From Bifidobacterium mongoliense DSM 21395 (lineage in GTDB: Bacteria; Actinomycetota; Actinomycetes; Actinomycetales; Bifidobacteriaceae): DNA of 64,000 nt. The position numbers and the translations under genes are program-made. The stretch is taken from the NCBI RefSeq assembly GCF_000741285.1, contig NZ_JGZE01000001.1, positions 1-64,000 of the forward strand, written 5' to 3'. Under the pieces are notes generated by a model. It saw nothing but the letters and a program-made list of their open reading frames with translations. It did not search any database and had not been told where the DNA came from. This document shows positions 47,762 to 60,500 of this stretch, one piece after another (position 1 is the first letter of the stretch; each line of letters begins with the position of its first letter).

Positions 47762-48378
47762 GGCAGCAGATGATCGCGCATGCATAACGCCACCGCCTCC
47801 GTCCTGTTATGTGCACCGAGTTTGGCCGTGGCCCTGTGCTCGTAGGACGCCAGCGTGCTCTTGCCGATACCGAGACGAGTCATCGTCTCGTTGGAGTTCA
47901 GTCCCCGCGAAAAACATCTGAGCACCTCCAGCTCTCGGGACGACAGCGTCAGCCTGCCCACAGCTACGGGTCGGCTCCCGGTGTTTTCGCGTTGGGGCTC
48001 GCCATGCACGGCACCTTCGTCGAGGATGCAGGCCAGAAGATCGTTTAACCGGGTCTTGCTGACAACCGCCTCCATGCCGCTTTCGCGCGCATCATCCAGG
48101 TAGACGCTCGTACGGTAGGCCGTCACCCCGATAACTCGAACGGACGGAGCCAGATTCTTCACCTTCGCGCACACGCTTGTTCTGCTGATTCCTTCCAGAG
48201 CCATGTCCGCCACCAGTACATCCGGACGGGTCGCCGCCGACAGGCACGATTGAACGGCCACGGCAGGGCTACTTACCAGCCACAGAAGATCGATGCCGTC
48301 TCGGTCATGCAGCAGCGCACGGAACATGCGCAGCGCCAGCGGATCATTGTCCAACACCCCCACACCGATCACATCCAA
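47758..48378 (-). CDS. LuxR-type response regulator
   Basis: The 206-residue protein has an N-terminal receiver domain. It shows VGVLDNDPLALRM with the acidic pair, the phosphoacceptor Asp in PDVLVADMALEG, VIGVTAYRT, and the conserved lysine in VVSKTRL. The C-terminus is a LuxR/NarL helix-turn-helix (LTLSSRELEVLRCFSRGLNSNETMTRLGIGKSTLASYEHRA). I set the start at TTG (48378) because AAGGAGG lies five bases before it; an earlier TTG at 48408 has no ribosome binding site. It is coupled to the kinase gene downstream. Its likely targets are the two matching palindromes at 46.5 and 48.5 kb. That link is inferred from position. Confidence 0.85.
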   Translation of the reverse strand: MDVIGVGVLDNDPLALRMFRALLHDRDGIDLLWLVSSPAVAVQSCLSAATRPDVLVADMALEGISRTSVCAKVKNLAPSVRVIGVTAYRTSVYLDDARESGMEAVVSKTRLNDLLACILDEGAVHGEPQRENTGSRPVAVGRLTLSSRELEVLRCFSRGLNSNETMTRLGIGKSTLASYEHRATAKLGAHNRTEAVALCMRDHLLP

Positions 48379-48526
48379 GCCATCCTCCTTGTGCTGAGCA
48401 TCGAACAAACGCCCTCACAGATATGAACCCCTTGCCTCACAGCATACGACACATGAGTGCGGTGCACGCCTCGGCAAGAACCCACGCCATGGGTGCAACG
48501 AGCTCCACACCATACCGATTCGGCAG

Positions 48527-48573
48527 GCTGTGCAAGGTCCTGTCGTACAGGGTACGGCAGGACCTTGCACAGC
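48527..48573. promoter_or_regulatory. 47-bp inverted repeat: operator of the divergent bacteriocin region
   Basis: Two 22-base arms (48527-48548 and 48552-48573) around AGG are complementary except for one position. The core TGTCGTAC-AGG-GTACGGCA matches the site before the bacteriocin gene. On the plus strand TGTCATATC, a candidate extended -10, starts 19 bases after GGACC, almost the same spacing as at the other site. It lies between the response regulator gene (minus) and the second permease gene (plus). The rest of the 316-base gap shows nothing else recognisable. Confidence 0.72.
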
Positions 48574-48694
48574 GACTCGACACTGTCATATCCTCAACGT
48601 CGTAGGCGTTGTTGCCTGCCTACTCTGAGAAAAGCAGTCGTGGATGATTACTTACCCTACCTTCTTGTGATGTCGTAAAGGATGGCCGGATATC

Positions 48695-50832
48695 GTGCTT
48701 AATAGGAGCCTTCGTCTTTCTTGTGTAGTGGTCTGCATGTTCTCGGGTCTGCTGAGTTTCTTCGTACTGTTCTCATATAAGCAGTACGCTCCGGTCGGCC
48801 CATCTTGGCATGTGGAAATGCTTGATGGCGACGCTTCCGGACAGATACCGGTGGTCCGGGTGAACAAGACCATCATGTCATATGGTCGCGAGCACGGGAT
48901 CGATGTGGTTCGACGTGTGGCCGATGCTGATAATCCTCGGACGGTGGCGCATCTCTATGTGGTGTCATCGTCCGGGGATTCCTTCGCACGTCAATGGCTG
49001 AAGTCTGGCTATAACGGCTTCAATCCGTCAATGTCATACCATATCTATGCTGCACGCGAATCGGCCGACACCAGAGCGTCGGGAGAGTATTTTATCAGTG
49101 GTTCAGAGGCCGATGCACGAGGTCTGATTCGCATGCTCAACGCATTCGGCTATATCACCGCGAATTTCCAGAGCGTGACTGAACCCAGTGTGGTCCTCGG
49201 ACTATTGGGTACCGCTGGTTTGTCGCTCATGGCCGCACCACTCACGGTCCTGATTCTTCTTGTCTCGCTTGTGGCGGTGGGCGTGGCGGCGAACAACCGT
49301 GGATATGCGATTCAACGTCTTCAGGGTCGAAGACGCACGGAAGCGTTCATCCTTGATGTGTCGGCAAGTGGCATGTGGTATATGGAAACACTGGGAGCGT
49401 TCATGGTACTGGGCGTCGCAGGTTCCTTCTTGTATAACCATTGGCATCAATTGGGCATGTGGCTGCTGCTGTGGCTGATAAGCAGCGCCATCGGCGTTCT
49501 GATTGCGTTGGTGACTCATATCATCACCCTTGTGGTGGTCTGGCATTCACCGCTTCATCAGGCCGTGAAAGGAGCAGGGTCGTCGCGCTGGATACTGACG
49601 GCCATGTACATGGTGAGAATCCTATCGCTGTTTATGGTATTTGCGGTCTCCTCCTTGGCAATCAGCGATGCGGTAGTACTGGTCAAGGCACAGCAACGCT
49701 ATGACCTATGGTCGGGCGCGACACGACTCAGCCGAATCTCCTTGGGTGGAGGAACGTTCTCCGCTGGCGGGCAGGTGGACATGAAGACGACCTTTGCCCG
49801 GGTCGGATCATGGGAACGGGATTTGAACAGACAAGGCAAACTGCTCATTGCGGTTGCGAATCCCAGGTCCGGGATGAGCAACAACAAGGATCTGACCGTG
49901 CATGGACGGCCCCGTGACGTGCTGTACATCAACGACGCATATCTGCGTGCTCAGAACGTAACCGATAGCAGGGGCATGAGAATCCGAGCTCCCCAGGACA
50001 GGACAGGGGTGGGTATCGTGATTCCACAGTCATATATGGACGAATCGGCCCACATTACCCGCGCCATTGACAGAGATATGAAATCACGCGGACAATATAG
50101 TGACATCATACCCAACGCCACACCTCATCTTGATATCATCACCGCGACGTCAGGGCAGAGGCGCTTCACATATACAGCCGCCGACATCAGCGCGATCCCA
50201 GGGGGATACCAGCCCGAGTCGGTGATTCAGGACCCGATCATGGTGGTTTTGCCCAATGATACCCCCTTCCTGCCCTCAGGCGACTACTACGGGTACACAA
50301 CATGGGGAAGCATCCTTGCGTTGGATACACGCCAGGCCATCTCGGACACAACAATACGGCCGCAACTGACGCGGGACGTGCTGGGCATCAGCCCCGCGGC
50401 TGAGTATGCGGCGGGAAATCTTGCGACCGCCCACTTGTCTCTGGCGACCAGCATCCTCAATGTCCTTTTGGGCTGTCGGCCACCCTCGTCACGACCATTG
50501 GCTTGGCGGTAGTGTATGCGCGCCGTCGGGCGCAGTTCATCTTTGCGTCGCGTATCAACGGATGGAGGTATCTGACCATGTTCACATGGCTGTTCACTCT
50601 TGACGTGGTACTGACCACGCTTATCATCATGGGGGTGAGTGCGAGCCTATGGGCCATTCTGGGATCGCTGACCTCAGCGGGCGTAGCCGCGAGTCCTGCC
50701 ATCGCTATTCTACGTCTCATCATTCCGATCGCCGGACTGCTGGTATCCGTCGGAACCGTTGGCATGCTCATGGGTGCGGTCGTGTGGTGCGCCAAGAGAA
50801 TTATCAGGGCACACAGTACCGAAGTGGCATAA
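48695..50832 (+). pseudogene. Second bacteriocin-associated integral membrane protein, frameshifted
   Basis: This is a second BAIM-like permease. An N-terminal TM segment (LSCVVVCMFSGLLSFFVLFSY) and an outer domain lead to a TM cluster at residues about 165-330 and a large outer domain. The frame is lost at TTTT (50466-50469). One extra T would join VLF to GLSATLVTTIGLAVVYARRR, restoring the last three TM segments to the stop at 50832 (total about 712 residues). The first frame instead ends at 50512. The start is GTG at 48695 (MLNRSLRLS). It resembles the 43.9-45.9 kb permease in plan, but I cannot judge identity. Its ATPase follows directly. Confidence 0.78.
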
Positions 50833-50852
50833 TCCCGAAAGGCCCCAGCACC

Positions 50853-51488
50853 ATGATCACACTCACCGATCTTTCCAAAAGCTTTGCGGACCATACTATT
50901 TGGTCCCATGTGAGTAAGTCATTTGACGCAGGCCACCTGCATGCGATAACCGGTCCGTCGGGATCGGGCAAAACCACGTTGCTCAACTGTATCGGACTTC
51001 TGGAGCAACCGACTTCCGGTTCCATTGATCTCGATGGTCGACCCCTTACCTGCATACGCCCAAGTGCTTGCCAACGCTACCGCAGAACCCGCCTAGGTTA
51101 TCTCTTCCAGAACTACGCGCTTATCGAGAACGCCGCGGTCTCCTTCAACCTGCGCATCGCATTGGGACCCGGGCACCTGACGAAATCAAAGAAACGAGCC
51201 ATCGCCAACGCCCTTGGGGCGGTCGGCCTGACTGGATACGAACGACGCCCCATCTACCGGCTTTCAGGTGGTGAACAGCAGCGCGTTGCCCTTGCTCGTC
51301 TTATCGTCAAGAAGGCCGATATCATTTTGGCCGACGAACCGACCGGGGCTCTTGACGATATGAACTCAAGCATGGTCATCGACACTCTCAAAGACATGGC
51401 CACGCATGGGGCCACCGTTCTTATCGCCACTCACGACCACACGGTCATCGACGCGTGCGACACCCGTCTTGACCTCGGTCACCTCTGA
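50853..51488 (+). CDS. Second bacteriocin-export ABC ATPase
   Basis: The 211-residue ATPase has Walker A ITGPSGSGKTTLLNCIGLL, the Q-loop YLFQNYALIENAAV, the signature LSGGEQQRVALARLI, Walker B IILADEPTGALDD and the switch His in ATHDH. It starts at 50853, ten bases after GAAAGG and 20 bases after the permease stop. It is of the same lactococcin 972-group type as the 43.2 kb ATPase but is not a near copy. With no peptide gene beside it, this module may give extra immunity or serve a distant peptide. It ends 33 bases from the convergent ABC-F gene and forms the right edge of the accessory region. Confidence 0.9.
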   Translation: MITLTDLSKSFADHTIWSHVSKSFDAGHLHAITGPSGSGKTTLLNCIGLLEQPTSGSIDLDGRPLTCIRPSACQRYRRTRLGYLFQNYALIENAAVSFNLRIALGPGHLTKSKKRAIANALGAVGLTGYERRPIYRLSGGEQQRVALARLIVKKADIILADEPTGALDDMNSSMVIDTLKDMATHGATVLIATHDHTVIDACDTRLDLGHL

Positions 51489-51521
51489 GATACGGATACA
51501 TGAGGGCCGGCACCATGGTCC

Positions 51522-53174
51522 TCAGCCTACCGACCAGCGCACCGTCGTGGTCCGGTCCAGGAACCACCCACTGTGGCTCACGAGAATCACCGCACCGGGG
51601 AAGTCCCGCAGCGCCTGTGCCAGGGCCTGCTGGGAACTCAAATCGAGATGGTTGGTCGGCTCGTCCATGACGACGAGTTCGGGGTGATGCGCGATGCCCA
51701 GACACAGCATCAGCTTGCGCAGTTCACCCGGTGAGGGGTTGGCTCCCTCCAACAGTCGATCGGGATCGGCGTTGAGTTGGGCGTAGGAAGCCAGCACCTG
51801 CGCGCGCAACGGGGGTCGCAGTCCTCCCAACTCCCCCATCGCTTGTTCGGCGGTGCCGTCGGGCATCGTCTGGGCGATGGCCAGGGTCGGCACGGCCGCG
51901 CCGTTGCGCAGCAACGCCCTGAGCAGGGTCGTTTTGCCCAACCCGTTGGGGCCGCTTACACCGATGCGGTCGCGTGGCCCGACACTGAGCAGCGGGATCC
52001 TCAATGCGGTCGGCGCCCCGCCCTCGTCCCGGATGGATGCGGCTGAGCCGGTGTCGCCGGGTGTCTGCTCCCCGTCGACCACCAGGGTCGACCAGGCGCT
52101 GGGCAACGGACGATCATCGGCATGGGTCGTCTCCCCGCTGCGATCGCCGATCAACGCTCCCGTGGCGAAGTCCACTAGTCCCGGTCCGATCCTCATCAGT
52201 TCGCGACGCGTGCTGGGTCGGGCCTCGAACCAGATGTCGCCGGCGTAGCGCTTCGCCGCCGTACCGGCCGATGCGGCGAGTTCGCCGGCTCGCGCCGCAC
52301 GGCGCTGCACCTGCGCCAAGGCCCTCGAGGCGACGCCGTCGGTGCTGAGCGCCTTGGCCGTGTTGCGGCGCTCACGCAGATCATGGTCCCGACGATCGAT
52401 GGCCGAACCATGCCGTTTGATGGCCTCGGCACGCTGGACGTCGGCGGATCTGCGCCGCAGCACATCGTGCAGACGATTCGCCTCGCCCACCGCCCGGTCG
52501 CGCATCTGCTCATCGCGCCGGTCATCGTGCGCCAGCTGCTCCCGGGCCTGGGTGTATCCACCGTCGAAGGTGCGCACGACCGTCTCGTTCACGTCACCGG
52601 CATGTCGGCGCAGGAACCACACGCACCTCTGGCACAACGCATCGATGAGTTCGGGATCGTGGCTCACCAGCACCCCGACGCCGCGAAAGGCGTTCATCGC
52701 CGTGCTGATGGCGAGGCTGGTCGGTTCGTCGACATGGTTGGTCGGCTCATCGAGGATGAGGACGTCGGGGCGACGGGCCAGGGCGCAGGCGATCTGCACG
52801 CGCTTCGCCTCCCCTTCGGACAAGGTGCCGTACCGGTACGGCCAGTCGTCGCCGATGCCCAGGGCACGTCGAATGCCCATGGTTTCGGGCGACCAGTCCT
52901 GGGCGAAATCGTCGAGCGTCGCGGGCCGTTCGTCGATGCGCTGGGGGCAATAGGCCTTGACGAGACCCGCAGTAGATGGTGTGATGGCGCCGCTCTGTGG
53001 CGTCAACTCACCGGTGAGCATGCGCATGAGCGTGCTCTTGCCAATGCCGTTGTCACCGAGGACCGCGGTCCAACCTGGCGTGAACACGGCGTCGAGACCG
53101 TGGAACACCGGCGACGGCGCGCCGGGATAGGTGAACGCCAATCCTTGGCAACGTATGGGTGTGGTAGAAGGCAT
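51522..53174 (-). CDS. ABC-F family ATPase
   Basis: The 550-residue soluble protein has two ABC domains and no TM segments. The first has GDNGIGKSTLMRM, LSEGEAKRVQIACAL and LILDEPTNHVD; the second has GPNGLGKTTLLRAL, SPGELRKLMLCLG and VVMDEPTNHLD. A charged coiled linker (AKALSTDGVASRALAQVQRRAAR) lies between them. This is the ABC-F layout of translation factors and antibiotic-resistance ribosome-protection proteins. The linker is not long enough to assign resistance. The start at 53174 (MPSTTPIRCQG) follows GGAGTCG. The gap 53175-53522 (348 bases) holds only a small CACGGC/GCCGTG inverted repeat at 53341-53357. Confidence 0.9.
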   Translation of the reverse strand: MPSTTPIRCQGLAFTYPGAPSPVFHGLDAVFTPGWTAVLGDNGIGKSTLMRMLTGELTPQSGAITPSTAGLVKAYCPQRIDERPATLDDFAQDWSPETMGIRRALGIGDDWPYRYGTLSEGEAKRVQIACALARRPDVLILDEPTNHVDEPTSLAISTAMNAFRGVGVLVSHDPELIDALCQRCVWFLRRHAGDVNETVVRTFDGGYTQAREQLAHDDRRDEQMRDRAVGEANRLHDVLRRRSADVQRAEAIKRHGSAIDRRDHDLRERRNTAKALSTDGVASRALAQVQRRAARAGELAASAGTAAKRYAGDIWFEARPSTRRELMRIGPGLVDFATGALIGDRSGETTHADDRPLPSAWSTLVVDGEQTPGDTGSAASIRDEGGAPTALRIPLLSVGPRDRIGVSGPNGLGKTTLLRALLRNGAAVPTLAIAQTMPDGTAEQAMGELGGLRPPLRAQVLASYAQLNADPDRLLEGANPSPGELRKLMLCLGIAHHPELVVMDEPTNHLDLSSQQALAQALRDFPGAVILVSHSGWFLDRTTTVRWSVG

Positions 53175-53522
53175 AATGAACGACTCCGATCGTGATGACC
53201 GGCGCACTGCATACCGAGAACTGCGCAACGACAACGACATCAAGACGACATCGATAAGGCGACGAATACGGGAATGCGAACCCCAGCTGGGAATGGAACC
53301 GAGATGGCGGTGACGCTGGTCGAATCGTCGACCCGTGCGTCACGGCAGTGCGCCGTGTGGGGTGCACCCGAGATGGCGAACCCGCAGTGCACGGCACCGC
53401 ATGATCCACGATCTTGTATCCGTCATCTATCGGCTGAGCAACGCTCCGGTTCCCTCCGTCAGTATCGTCCATCCCCTGGCATATCGGGAATGCTTGCTGG
53501 TGTCATGGTAGCACGCCATGGT

Positions 53523-54644
53523 TCACCGCTGAAGAAGCCGCCCGGCGAGCGCTTTGAATTCCCCGGCCAACGGCGTCGAATCGAGCGCCCCCAGGTCGTT
53601 GAGCACCGCGGGACGACCCGATTCGCCGATCTCCCGGATATCGGTCTGCAAGGGCAGCTGGGCCAGGAGCGGCACCGGCACGCCCAGAGCATCGGTGAGC
53701 TGCTCGCTGACGCGTTCGCCACCACCCTCGCCGAAGATGCTCAGCCGTTCGCCCTCATGGTCGTAGTAGCTCATGTTCTCCACGACGCCACGCACCGTCA
53801 TCGGCACCTGAAGCGCCACCAGTCCGGAACGGACCGCCACCTCGGAGGCGCTCGGCTGCGGGGTGGTGACCACGACCAGCTCCGCGTTGGGCAACGCCTG
53901 GGCCACGGATATGGCCATATCGCCGGTCCCCGGGGCCAGATCGAGGAGCAGCACGTCAGGACTGCCCCACCACACGTCGGCGAGGAACTGCTCGAGAGAG
54001 CGTTGCAGGCGGGGCCCCCTCCACAGGATGGCCCGCTCGGAACCGGCGAACATGCCGATGGAGATCATCTTGACGCCCCACGCGGTCACCGGCATGAGCA
54101 TGCCGTTGAGATTCGTGGGCTGGGTGTGCACGCCGAAGAGCCGAGGCAGTGAGAAGCCGTAGATGTCGGCGTCGATGGCGGCGGTGTCGTAGCCCAGGGC
54201 CGCGAACGTGGCGGCGAGATTCGCCGTGACCGACGATTTGCCTACGCCGCCCTTGCCCGAGGCGATGGCGAAGATGCGGGTCTTGGTGCCGGGCTTGGTG
54301 AACGGGTTCTGCCGACGTTCCGCTTTGAGCTCGGCGACCAGGGTGCTGAGTTTGTCGCTGCTCATGGTCGACAGTTCGATATGCGGATGCAACTCGGCGT
54401 CGGGATAGGAGCGCACGGCGCCGTTGATCTGGTTGGTGATCGTCTGCGACAGCGGGCACCCTTTGACGGTGAGCTCCACGTCGATGGTGACGTCGAAGGC
54501 ACCGCCCCCCTCCACGGGGCATGAGGTGATGGCGGCGATCATCCCCAGATCGGTGATCGAACGCCCCAGCTCGGGATCGATGACCTTGCTGAGCCGGTCA
54601 TACAGCTCCGCCTCGATGTGACGCGACTCGTCCTGCACCGCCAT
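53523..54644 (-). CDS. Mrp/ApbC-type P-loop ATPase, iron-sulfur carrier family
   Basis: The 373-residue protein has an N-terminal MIP18 (DUF59) domain (residues about 8-95, with VKGCPLSQTI). A ParA/MinD-type ATPase follows, with P-loop SGKGGVGKSSVTANLA (129-144), AIDADIYGFSLP and LLLDLAPGTGD. Such Mrp/ApbC proteins load iron-sulfur clusters. The usual CxxC near the C-terminus is not visible, so the carrier role is less certain for this member. The start at 54644 (MAVQDESRH) is close to GGAGGAGGT. The gene lies between ABC-F and ligA, 196 bases from ligA. Confidence 0.9.
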   Translation of the reverse strand: MAVQDESRHIEAELYDRLSKVIDPELGRSITDLGMIAAITSCPVEGGGAFDVTIDVELTVKGCPLSQTITNQINGAVRSYPDAELHPHIELSTMSSDKLSTLVAELKAERRQNPFTKPGTKTRIFAIASGKGGVGKSSVTANLAATFAALGYDTAAIDADIYGFSLPRLFGVHTQPTNLNGMLMPVTAWGVKMISIGMFAGSERAILWRGPRLQRSLEQFLADVWWGSPDVLLLDLAPGTGDMAISVAQALPNAELVVVTTPQPSASEVAVRSGLVALQVPMTVRGVVENMSYYDHEGERLSIFGEGGGERVSEQLTDALGVPVPLLAQLPLQTDIREIGESGRPAVLNDLGALDSTPLAGEFKALAGRLLQR

Positions 54645-54840
54645 ACCTCCTCCTTGCGTGTCCTGCACGAATGCATCACGCACTACCGTGCTCTCGCAAC
54701 GCTCTGCCCCTCGCACCACCGCACCGCGCGACACCTAGCGTTTCCGTGCGTCCTGCCCGGCTCCGCGCCGAAGCAGACCCCCACCACCCTAGCGCTCCGT
54801 GACACGGCATGCCAGAGCCCAGGGACCAACGGGATCGACG

Positions 54841-57504
<2,664 letters not shown>

Positions 57505-57590
57505 TCATACCCGTCGTCCATATGCCGTTCACCCGGCATCCCTACCCGAGGATAGTGCGACCGCTGGGCGACGGAAGCCGCCCTCTCGTC

Positions 57591-60500
57591 TCAGGTGTTG
57601 AGCGAACGTAGGAACTGCGCCTGCACGATGTCGATGCCCCCGTCGGCGGAATCGTTCATCCGGGCCGCAGCCACCGACAGCGTGCGCGCCGGCACGAACA
57701 TGCCGTGATCCACGCACACGCGCGCGGCGTCACGCACGATGCCCGCGGCCTCGGTGTGCGGCCATACGGGAAGGTTGCGTTCGCGCAGCACCGCCTGGGC
57801 CTCCTCGATGGTGCCGGGGATGCGCACGCATTGCGACTGGGCCCGGGCCACCAGCTCGTGCAACTCGCCCTCCAACGCGGCGATCTGCCCGGAGGCGATG
57901 TGATCGCTCATCATGTATGCGGCCGCGGCCACATCCAGTTCGTCCCGCATCCACGCGGCATACGCGAACCGGTAGTAGGCGTAGGAGGCGTCGTTACGAT
58001 CGAGCGACACCCGCAGGGCGTTGAGACACGCGGCCCGGGCCGAATCCCAATCCTCCTCGCGTGCCAGCTGGACCGCCAGCTTCATATGCGACAACGGGTA
58101 GGCCGGCGCATACGAGACCAGTGCATTGAGATGGGGCAAGGCGCGCTTGGCGCCTTTGAGCTGCGCAAGCACGTCCGACAACTCCATATGTGCGTAGAAG
58201 AGATTGTCGGGTATCAGCACCGTCTGCTCGCCCGGCGTGGCGAACAGGCGATTGTAGATGACCCGCTCCGCATACGAGTTGAAATAGCGGGGCACGCCCG
58301 GGATATTGGAGAATCGCTGGTCGAACCGCGTGAGCGCGGCTTCGATGAGTTCGATCGCCTGGTCCAGCTGCCCGGAGAACAGCAGATCGCGCGCCTTGAG
58401 CCGCGCGGCATCGAGACGTCCGGCGAGGGGGAAGTCGAACTCGGGGGTGTCCCCGCCATTGATCAGGGCACTGCCGACCTGCGGGGCGAACTCGGTGAGT
58501 TCCGGGTCGCCGATCGCATCGATGATGCCCATGGCACGCTGGGCCTTGTCCGCCGAGGCCGTACCTGGTTCGGCGGCGATGATATGAAAATCGCTCACGG
58601 CCCGCTGCAGCAGGTCGACGCGCTGGATCGACATGTCCGAACCTCGGTCCGCACCGAGCACCCGGGCCACGGCCCCGTCGAACCGCGTATCGGAGAACTC
58701 CGGCTCCTCCTGGGCGCCCAACGGGGAGAACCGCGCATCACGCAGATTGAATGCGGCGTCGGTCGGCGTGAGTCCGCCGTGCTCGTCGACGTGCATCGCG
58801 GCGTCGAACATCCGGTAGGTGTCGACGACATGCGCCAGTCCGTCGGCGTGCAGCCGCTGCATGAACGCCTCACGGCTGAAGGTGACCGTCACCATGCTGC
58901 GTACGGTGGGATTGCTGCGCAGGGCGCTCAACGGCCCGTCCTGATTCGCGTCGGGATCGTTGGCTCTCGCATGGTCCCCGTCCGCTCCGCCCCGGCCGAC
59001 GTCACCGGGGGCCTCGCGAGCGCCATTCGCGCCGTCATCGCCGCTCGCCGCATCGCTCGCATCGTCGGCGGCAGGCCTGGTATTGCTCTCGCCGTCGGGC
59101 GCGGCGAAGGTCATCTCATCGATATCGGGGATGTCGACGCCCCGCATGAGATCCTCGAAGCGACGATCCATCGAGGACTGCGTGGCGGATGCACCGTCAG
59201 TTGACGCATGGTCACCGGATGCACCATCCACCGTTGCGCTATCGTCCGAGGCGCCGGCATCCGATGCGCCGGCGTCATCACCCGACACGACCCGATCCGC
59301 ACGAGAGGCGGCCTGGGCTCGCCCGTCAGCGTTACCGTCGGTGTTGGCGTCAGTCTCGCCGTCAACGGACGTGCCGTCGACGGACCTGCCATCGGAACCA
59401 TCGTGGACCGTCGCATCATCCGATGTCGATGCTCCATCCGAAGTCGACGTGCCGTCGCCGTTATCGCCCTGCCGCGGACCATGCCCCGATCGGGGGTCGT
59501 CCATACGGGCCCTCGCCTTGGTCGGATCGCCGTGGATGTCGCCGTCCTTCGGATCGGCCTTCGATGAACCGATGCTGGCGCCGGGGTCGCGCAAGCGATC
59601 GAACGCCTCGACGGCCTGCCCCATCAACGTGGCGATCGCGGAATCCTGTTGTGCGACGGCCTCCTCGAGCCCGATGGAATCGATGTGCAGCGAGACCCGT
59701 TCGATGCCCGTGCTGGCGCCAAAGCTCAGGGCCGCCATCATCAGGCCGACCCGAAGATTGTACGAGGCGCTCATCCTGGCGCGCTCGGGCTCATCGAGAT
59801 CGACCCACGAACGCGTGGCCTGATCATAGCGACTCGTCGGCATCATGGAAACACCCGCCGTCGTGAAAGCGACGGCCGCATTGCCACCGGACAGATTGGC
59901 CCGGAACCCCACATCGAATCGGTAGGGCAACCTCAGGCCCGACAGCATCGACGCCAGTGCCTGTCGATACACCCACGGCGACATGGGACCGTCACCGCGC
60001 GCATCGAGGGAGGTGCGCGAGGCCTGGGGGCCCGATGCCTCCCGGCCGTCGTGGGCCGGTCCGTCGGTCGCACCGGCGGGATCGGGATGGTCGCGGGATA
60101 TGGCGCCCGCCGTAGCCCGTGCGGCGTCGATAAGGTGGAGCACGGCCGCCTTGCCATCCCCCTGCAGAAGATCGCCGGTGAGGCGCTCGTCGGGCTTCAG
60201 GGCGATGAGCGCGGGGTTGCGCAGCAACTCAAGATCGATCTGCGCGGCCTGCGCCCGCGTGACCGTGTCCTCGATGGGTTGCACGCCGAACCCGGCGTTG
60301 CGCTCGAGCAGGGCGCTGACATTGGCGAACCGGTTGAGGTTGCCTTCGATGCGCAGCGCGCTCAACGCCGGGGAGAACTCCAAGGAGGCATCCCACGTCA
60401 GGTAGTAGCCCCCCCGATGTCGAGGATGTGTAGGCATGCAGCGGTTCGGCGCCATGCACGGCCTCCAGTCCGGTGATGGGATCGAGGGCACCCGCCTCGC

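Noticed and set aside
48423..48678. Small plus-strand frames near the 47-bp palindrome, considered as a second bacteriocin
   Set aside because: No signal peptide, no family motif, and they run through the operator and promoter.
53175..53522. Candidate tRNA or small gene in the 348-base gap after the ABC-F gene
   Set aside because: No cloverleaf elements or TTC-arm consensus, and no frame with a ribosome binding site. Only one small inverted repeat is present.
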